NCBI GenBank assembly: GCA_050183765.1
Contig: JBFXAZ010000028.1
Span: 1 to 52,985 of the forward strand
Source of the DNA: JAFAZJ01 sp050183765
GTDB lineage: Bacteria > Pseudomonadota > Alphaproteobacteria > Reyranellales > Reyranellaceae
Direction of reading: 5' to 3'
DNA: 52,985 nt
This document shows positions 49,951 through 52,985 of this stretch, one piece after another. A program made the position numbers and the translations under genes. Below the pieces are notes generated by a model. That model searched no databases, was not told the origin of the DNA, and worked only from the letters and a program-made list of their open reading frames with translations. Numbering within the stretch: the stretch's first letter is position 1; every line of letters starts with the position of its first letter.

Positions 49951-52509
49951 ATGCCCGTTCTCCCGCCGCCGTCGATCGCTCCAGCCAGCCTCGACCGCCG
50001 CATCGCCATAGCCCGCGCTGCCCTCGCGTGGGAGGCCATGTGGCCGCGCCTGATCCTCCCCCTGTGCTTGATCGCACTCTTCCTCGCCGCGGCGCATCTC
50101 GATGCCTTCCGCGGCATGGAGGCGTGGACCCACACCGGATTGCTGGTCGCCTGCGGCGCCGCGCTGGCGGGCGTCATCTGGTACGGCTTCCGCGGCTTCC
50201 GCTGGCCCGACCGCGCCGCCGCCGAGCGCCGCCTGGAGATCGACAGCGGCGTGCCGCACCGGCCGATCCAGGCGCTCGAGGACACCATCGCCATCGGCCA
50301 GGCCGATCCCTTCGCCAAGGCGATGTGGGAAGCCCACCGCAGGCGGGAGGCGGCGCGCCTGTCTGCTCTGCGCAATACGGCGCCGCGGTCCGACGTGCCG
50401 CGCCGCGATCCGCGTGCGCTGCGCCTGGTGCCGGCGCTGGGCCTGATCGTCGCCATGGTCGCCGCCGGCGGCTGGCGCTGGGATCGCATGGAGCAGGCGT
50501 TCTCGCCGGCCTTCCCGCCGCCGCCGCCGCTGATCGTCGAGATGTGGATCTCGCCGCCGCCCTATACGCGCAAGGCGCCGATCTACCTCGACACCCAGGA
50601 TGCGCAGCGTGTGCTGCGCGTGCCCGCGGGCAGCAAGGTCGCGGGCTTCATCGACAATGTCGCCGAGGGACGCGAGGCGGTGCTGCGCATCGGCAGCAAG
50701 GATGTCCCCTTCGCCGCCGTCGGCCCCGGCCGCCACCAGGTCGATGCCGCCATCGAAAGCGGCGACTCGCTGACCGTGCTGGTCAATGGCCGCGAGCGCG
50801 CGACGTGGAAGATGCGCATCGTGCCCGACCTGCCGCCGACCGTCGAGTTCGCCCGCGACCCGCAGACCACCGACCGCCGCGAGTTCCGCATCGACTACGT
50901 GGCCGGCGACGACTACGGCGTCACCGCGCTGCGCGCCCGCATGCGCCTGCACGGCAGCGAGCGCATCGGCCTGATCGCCGACGAGGAGCCGACCTGGGAG
51001 ACGCTCGACCTGCCGCTGGTCGTGACCAACCCCGCGCGCATCGACGATTCGATCCGCCAGGATCTGACGCCGCATCCCTGGGCGGGGCTGAAGGTCGTGA
51101 TCCACCTCGAGGCCAAGGACGGCGCCGAGCAGACCGGCACGTCGAAGCCGGTGGTCGTCACCCTGCCGGAGCGGCGGTTCACCCATCCGGTGGCGCGCGC
51201 GATCATCGAGCTGCGCAAGAACCTCTCGCGCGAGAACACCGGGCGCAGCCGCATGCTGGCCTCGCGCGGCATGCTGCTGCTCGGCAGCGCGCCCAAGGCG
51301 TTCAAGGAGGACTCCGTCGTCATCCTCGGCCTGCGCGTGGCGGCCAACCGGCTGCGCAACGACAGGACCGGCGGCGACGTCGCCGAGGTGCAGCGCCTGA
51401 TGTGGGATCTCGCGGTGCGGATCGAGGAGCGCACCTCGACCGATGCCGAGCGCGAGTTCCGCGCCGCCCAGCGCGAGCTGAAGGACGCGCTGGAACGCGG
51501 CGCGCCGGACCCCGAGATCGAGCGGCTGATCCGTCAGCTGCAAGAGGCCATGGACAAGATGATGCGCGAGTTCGCGGAGCGCATGAAGGATCCGGCCGAG
51601 CGGGAGAAGGCCGAGCGTGAAGCCCGGGAGATGAACAAGGACCAGATGGTCGACTCCCAGGACATGCAGGACCTCATGGACCGTGCGCGCGAGATGGCGC
51701 GCAACGGCCAGCGCGACGAGGCCAAGCGCATGCTCGAGGAGATGCTGCGGCAGATGGAGAACATGCGGCCCATGCTGTCCGACAAGGGCCAGCAGGGCCG
51801 CCAGCAGCAGGGTCAGCGCCAGCAGGGCCAGGGCCAGCAGGGCCGCAACGACCTCAACCAGCTCGACCGCATGGCGCGCGAGCAGAACCGGCAGCTGGGC
51901 GAGACCGAGCGGCAGGAGCGCGGCCAGCAGCAGGGGCAGCGCGGCCAGCGTCCGCAGCCCGGGCAGCGCAATCCCGGCCAGGGCCAGCCCGGCCAGGGCC
52001 AGCCTGGCCAGCAGGGCCAGCCCAGCCCGGGCGACATGGGCCGCCAGCAGGGCGACCTCAGGCGCCAGCTCGGCGATTTCATGCAGCGCTTCGGCGATCG
52101 CAGCGGCGACATCCCGCAATCGCTGGGCCAGAGCGAGCGCTCGATGCGCGAGGCCGAGGAGGCGTTGCGCCGCGGCGATCTCGGCGACGCCGCCCGCGCC
52201 CAGCGCCGGGCGCTCGAGCAGCTGCAGCAGGGCATGAGCGATCTTGCCGAGCAGATGCAGGCCGGGCCCGGCAACCAGCAGGACCGTGGCCGCATCGAGG
52301 ACCGCAAGGAGGCGCAGGACCGCGATCCCCTGGGCCGCAACGAGGGCAACTACGGCGGCGCGGTCGATACCGATGTCGACAAGGTGCCGGACCGCCTCGA
52401 CCGCCAGCGCGCGCGCGACATCCTCGAGGAGCTGCGTCGCCGGGCCGGCGATGCGCAGCGGCCGAAAGAAGAGCTCGACTATATCGATCGCCTGCTGCGC
52501 CAGTTCTAA
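49951..52509 (+). CDS. DUF4175 (TIGR02302) family membrane protein
   Basis: 852 residues. Two N-terminal helices (about 34-50 and 58-75) and a third near 150-170 anchor it. A large extracytoplasmic or cytoplasmic domain (PPPLIVEMWISPPPYTRKAP onward) follows, then long Arg/Glu-rich coiled coils (about 480-610). A Gln/Gly-rich low-complexity tract (about 610-700, QQGQRQQGQGQQG style) precedes the C-terminal helix region ending in LDYIDRLLRQF. The family occurs after lysA in many alphaproteobacteria; its function is unknown. GAGGAG just upstream supports the ATG at 49951. Confidence 0.9.
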   Translation: MPVLPPPSIAPASLDRRIAIARAALAWEAMWPRLILPLCLIALFLAAAHLDAFRGMEAWTHTGLLVACGAALAGVIWYGFRGFRWPDRAAAERRLEIDSGVPHRPIQALEDTIAIGQADPFAKAMWEAHRRREAARLSALRNTAPRSDVPRRDPRALRLVPALGLIVAMVAAGGWRWDRMEQAFSPAFPPPPPLIVEMWISPPPYTRKAPIYLDTQDAQRVLRVPAGSKVAGFIDNVAEGREAVLRIGSKDVPFAAVGPGRHQVDAAIESGDSLTVLVNGRERATWKMRIVPDLPPTVEFARDPQTTDRREFRIDYVAGDDYGVTALRARMRLHGSERIGLIADEEPTWETLDLPLVVTNPARIDDSIRQDLTPHPWAGLKVVIHLEAKDGAEQTGTSKPVVVTLPERRFTHPVARAIIELRKNLSRENTGRSRMLASRGMLLLGSAPKAFKEDSVVILGLRVAANRLRNDRTGGDVAEVQRLMWDLAVRIEERTSTDAEREFRAAQRELKDALERGAPDPEIERLIRQLQEAMDKMMREFAERMKDPAEREKAEREAREMNKDQMVDSQDMQDLMDRAREMARNGQRDEAKRMLEEMLRQMENMRPMLSDKGQQGRQQQGQRQQGQGQQGRNDLNQLDRMAREQNRQLGETERQERGQQQGQRGQRPQPGQRNPGQGQPGQGQPGQQGQPSPGDMGRQQGDLRRQLGDFMQRFGDRSGDIPQSLGQSERSMREAEEALRRGDLGDAARAQRRALEQLQQGMSDLAEQMQAGPGNQQDRGRIEDRKEAQDRDPLGRNEGNYGGAVDTDVDKVPDRLDRQRARDILEELRRRAGDAQRPKEELDYIDRLLRQF

Positions 52510-52617
52510 TCGCAGTCGGCCTGTCGCTTACATCCGGATTGGACCGAATTCGCCTGTCCACACGGCAGCCTGACGCCTACCATCCCTGAGACTTCAACGT
52601 CTTGTGGATGCGAGTTC

Positions 52618-52827
52618 ATGGTGTTGCGCAAGACGGGGGCCGTGCGAGGCCGCCCGTTCATCCCCGGAAAGGGCGCGTGGAGCGTGCTGGTCGGCACGCT
52701 CGCTCTCGTTACGTGCCTGGCCTTCAACAGCGCCGAGCGGGTGCACCCGGCGCCTGCCGCCGCATTTGACACGGGCGTCCTTAATTTTCCCGTCCTTTCA
52801 TTGGAGTACCGCCATGCCGGCGCCTGA
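52618..52827 (+). CDS. Possible 69-residue exported peptide (uncertain)
   Basis: The 304-bp gap between the DUF4175 gene and the TetR start holds an ATG frame of 69 codons with a hydrophobic stretch (WSVLVGTLALVTCLAF) preceded by basic residues, as in a signal peptide. It overlaps the TetR start by 14 bases in another frame. No family is recognised and no good ribosome-binding site is visible, so it could be chance. I see no other feature in 52510-52617. Confidence 0.25.
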   Translation: MVLRKTGAVRGRPFIPGKGAWSVLVGTLALVTCLAFNSAERVHPAPAAAFDTGVLNFPVLSLEYRHAGA

Positions 52828-52985
52828 GGCCCTCGATCCGGCGTTGCTCAACGTGCTGAACGGCGAGAGCGACGGCCGGCGCCGCCGCACCCTGCGCACC
52901 AACGCCGCCCTGGTCGAGGCGACCATCCGCCTGTTCCGTGCCGGCGCAACCTCGCCCACCGCCAACGCCGTCGCGCGCGAAGCCG
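52814..52985 (+). CDS. TetR-like transcriptional regulator (truncated by window end)
   Basis: Only the first 57 codons are present. After a 20-residue lead comes RRRRTLRTNAALVEATIRLF and TANAVAREA, matching the start of a TetR helix-turn-helix. GGAG seven bases before the ATG at 52814 supports the start. The ligand domain and regulatory target lie beyond the window. Confidence 0.7.
   Translation, partial: MPAPEALDPALLNVLNGESDGRRRRTLRTNAALVEATIRLFRAGATSPTANAVAREA

Noticed and set aside
51780..52040. CAGCAGGGCCAG repeats considered as a CRISPR or VNTR locus
   Set aside because: The repeats are short, irregular and in frame within a continuous protein; they encode a Gln/Gly-rich tract.

Overview
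The window is GC-rich chromosomal DNA from an alphaproteobacterium. This rests on gene order typical of that class: argH-lptM-lysA-DUF4175 (TIGR02302-type), and a small twin-helix membrane protein followed by cobalamin adenosyltransferase, etfB, etfA and a 3-hydroxyacyl-CoA dehydrogenase. A Bug-type solute-binding protein and many catabolic oxidoreductases suggest a free-living soil or water heterotroph (Rhodospirillales/Reyranella-like is a guess). The 10-N run at 38612-38621 shows it is draft assembly sequence. No rRNA, tRNA, transposase or CRISPR array was recognised.

Layout. 1-7319: a TetR regulator heads a leftward set (thioredoxin-reductase-like flavoprotein, isoprenylcysteine-methyltransferase-like membrane protein, class I methyltransferase cut by the window edge). 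Divergent from it is a translationally coupled RND efflux operon (adaptor, permease, 60-residue protein), with a 31-bp palindrome between the two. 7377-16000: glmM and a serine hydrolase rightward, facing a leftward chain of Bug protein, phospholipase D-like lipoprotein, TonB-domain protein, OsmC and folP; an orphan phage-replication-like gene lies upstream. 16364-22278: a five-PAS hybrid histidine kinase whose receiver lacks the phospho-accepting Asp, a MocR regulator carrying a palindromic repeat in its coding sequence, and a divergent shikimate dehydrogenase. 22394-29950: a divergent Fe-ADH homologue, an N-acyl-D-amino-acid deacylase-like amidohydrolase, an IlvD/Edd dehydratase, a Cys-nucleophile alpha/beta hydrolase and a Baeyer-Villiger monooxygenase.

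30130-34741 is one leftward operon: FCD-type GntR regulator, polar amino-acid ABC transporter (binding protein, two permeases, ATPase) and a class IV aminotransferase homologue with Asn where the PLP lysine should be. 34814-39627 holds a Nudix hydrolase, serA, serC (serine biosynthesis) and a TauD-like dioxygenase. 39776-45129 runs rightward: a small hypothetical protein, a PuuB-like amine oxidase, the twin-helix protein, cobalamin adenosyltransferase, etfBA and hbd. 45292-47052 runs leftward: a glycosyltransferase and tlpA. 47087-52509 is argH-lptM-lysA-DUF4175, and a TetR gene is cut by the right edge.

The strongest non-genic signal is a set of structured inverted repeats. Four of the five convergent gene pairs have their whole spacer filled by a 99-155 bp nested inverted repeat, and paired copies show compensatory changes. 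Related palindromes follow other stop codons, separate serC from serA, and one is translated inside the MocR gene. I did not find a clearly new multi-gene system. The best candidates for new biology are these repeats, the lysine-less aminotransferase in its ABC operon, and the redox/methyltransferase/efflux cassette at the left end.
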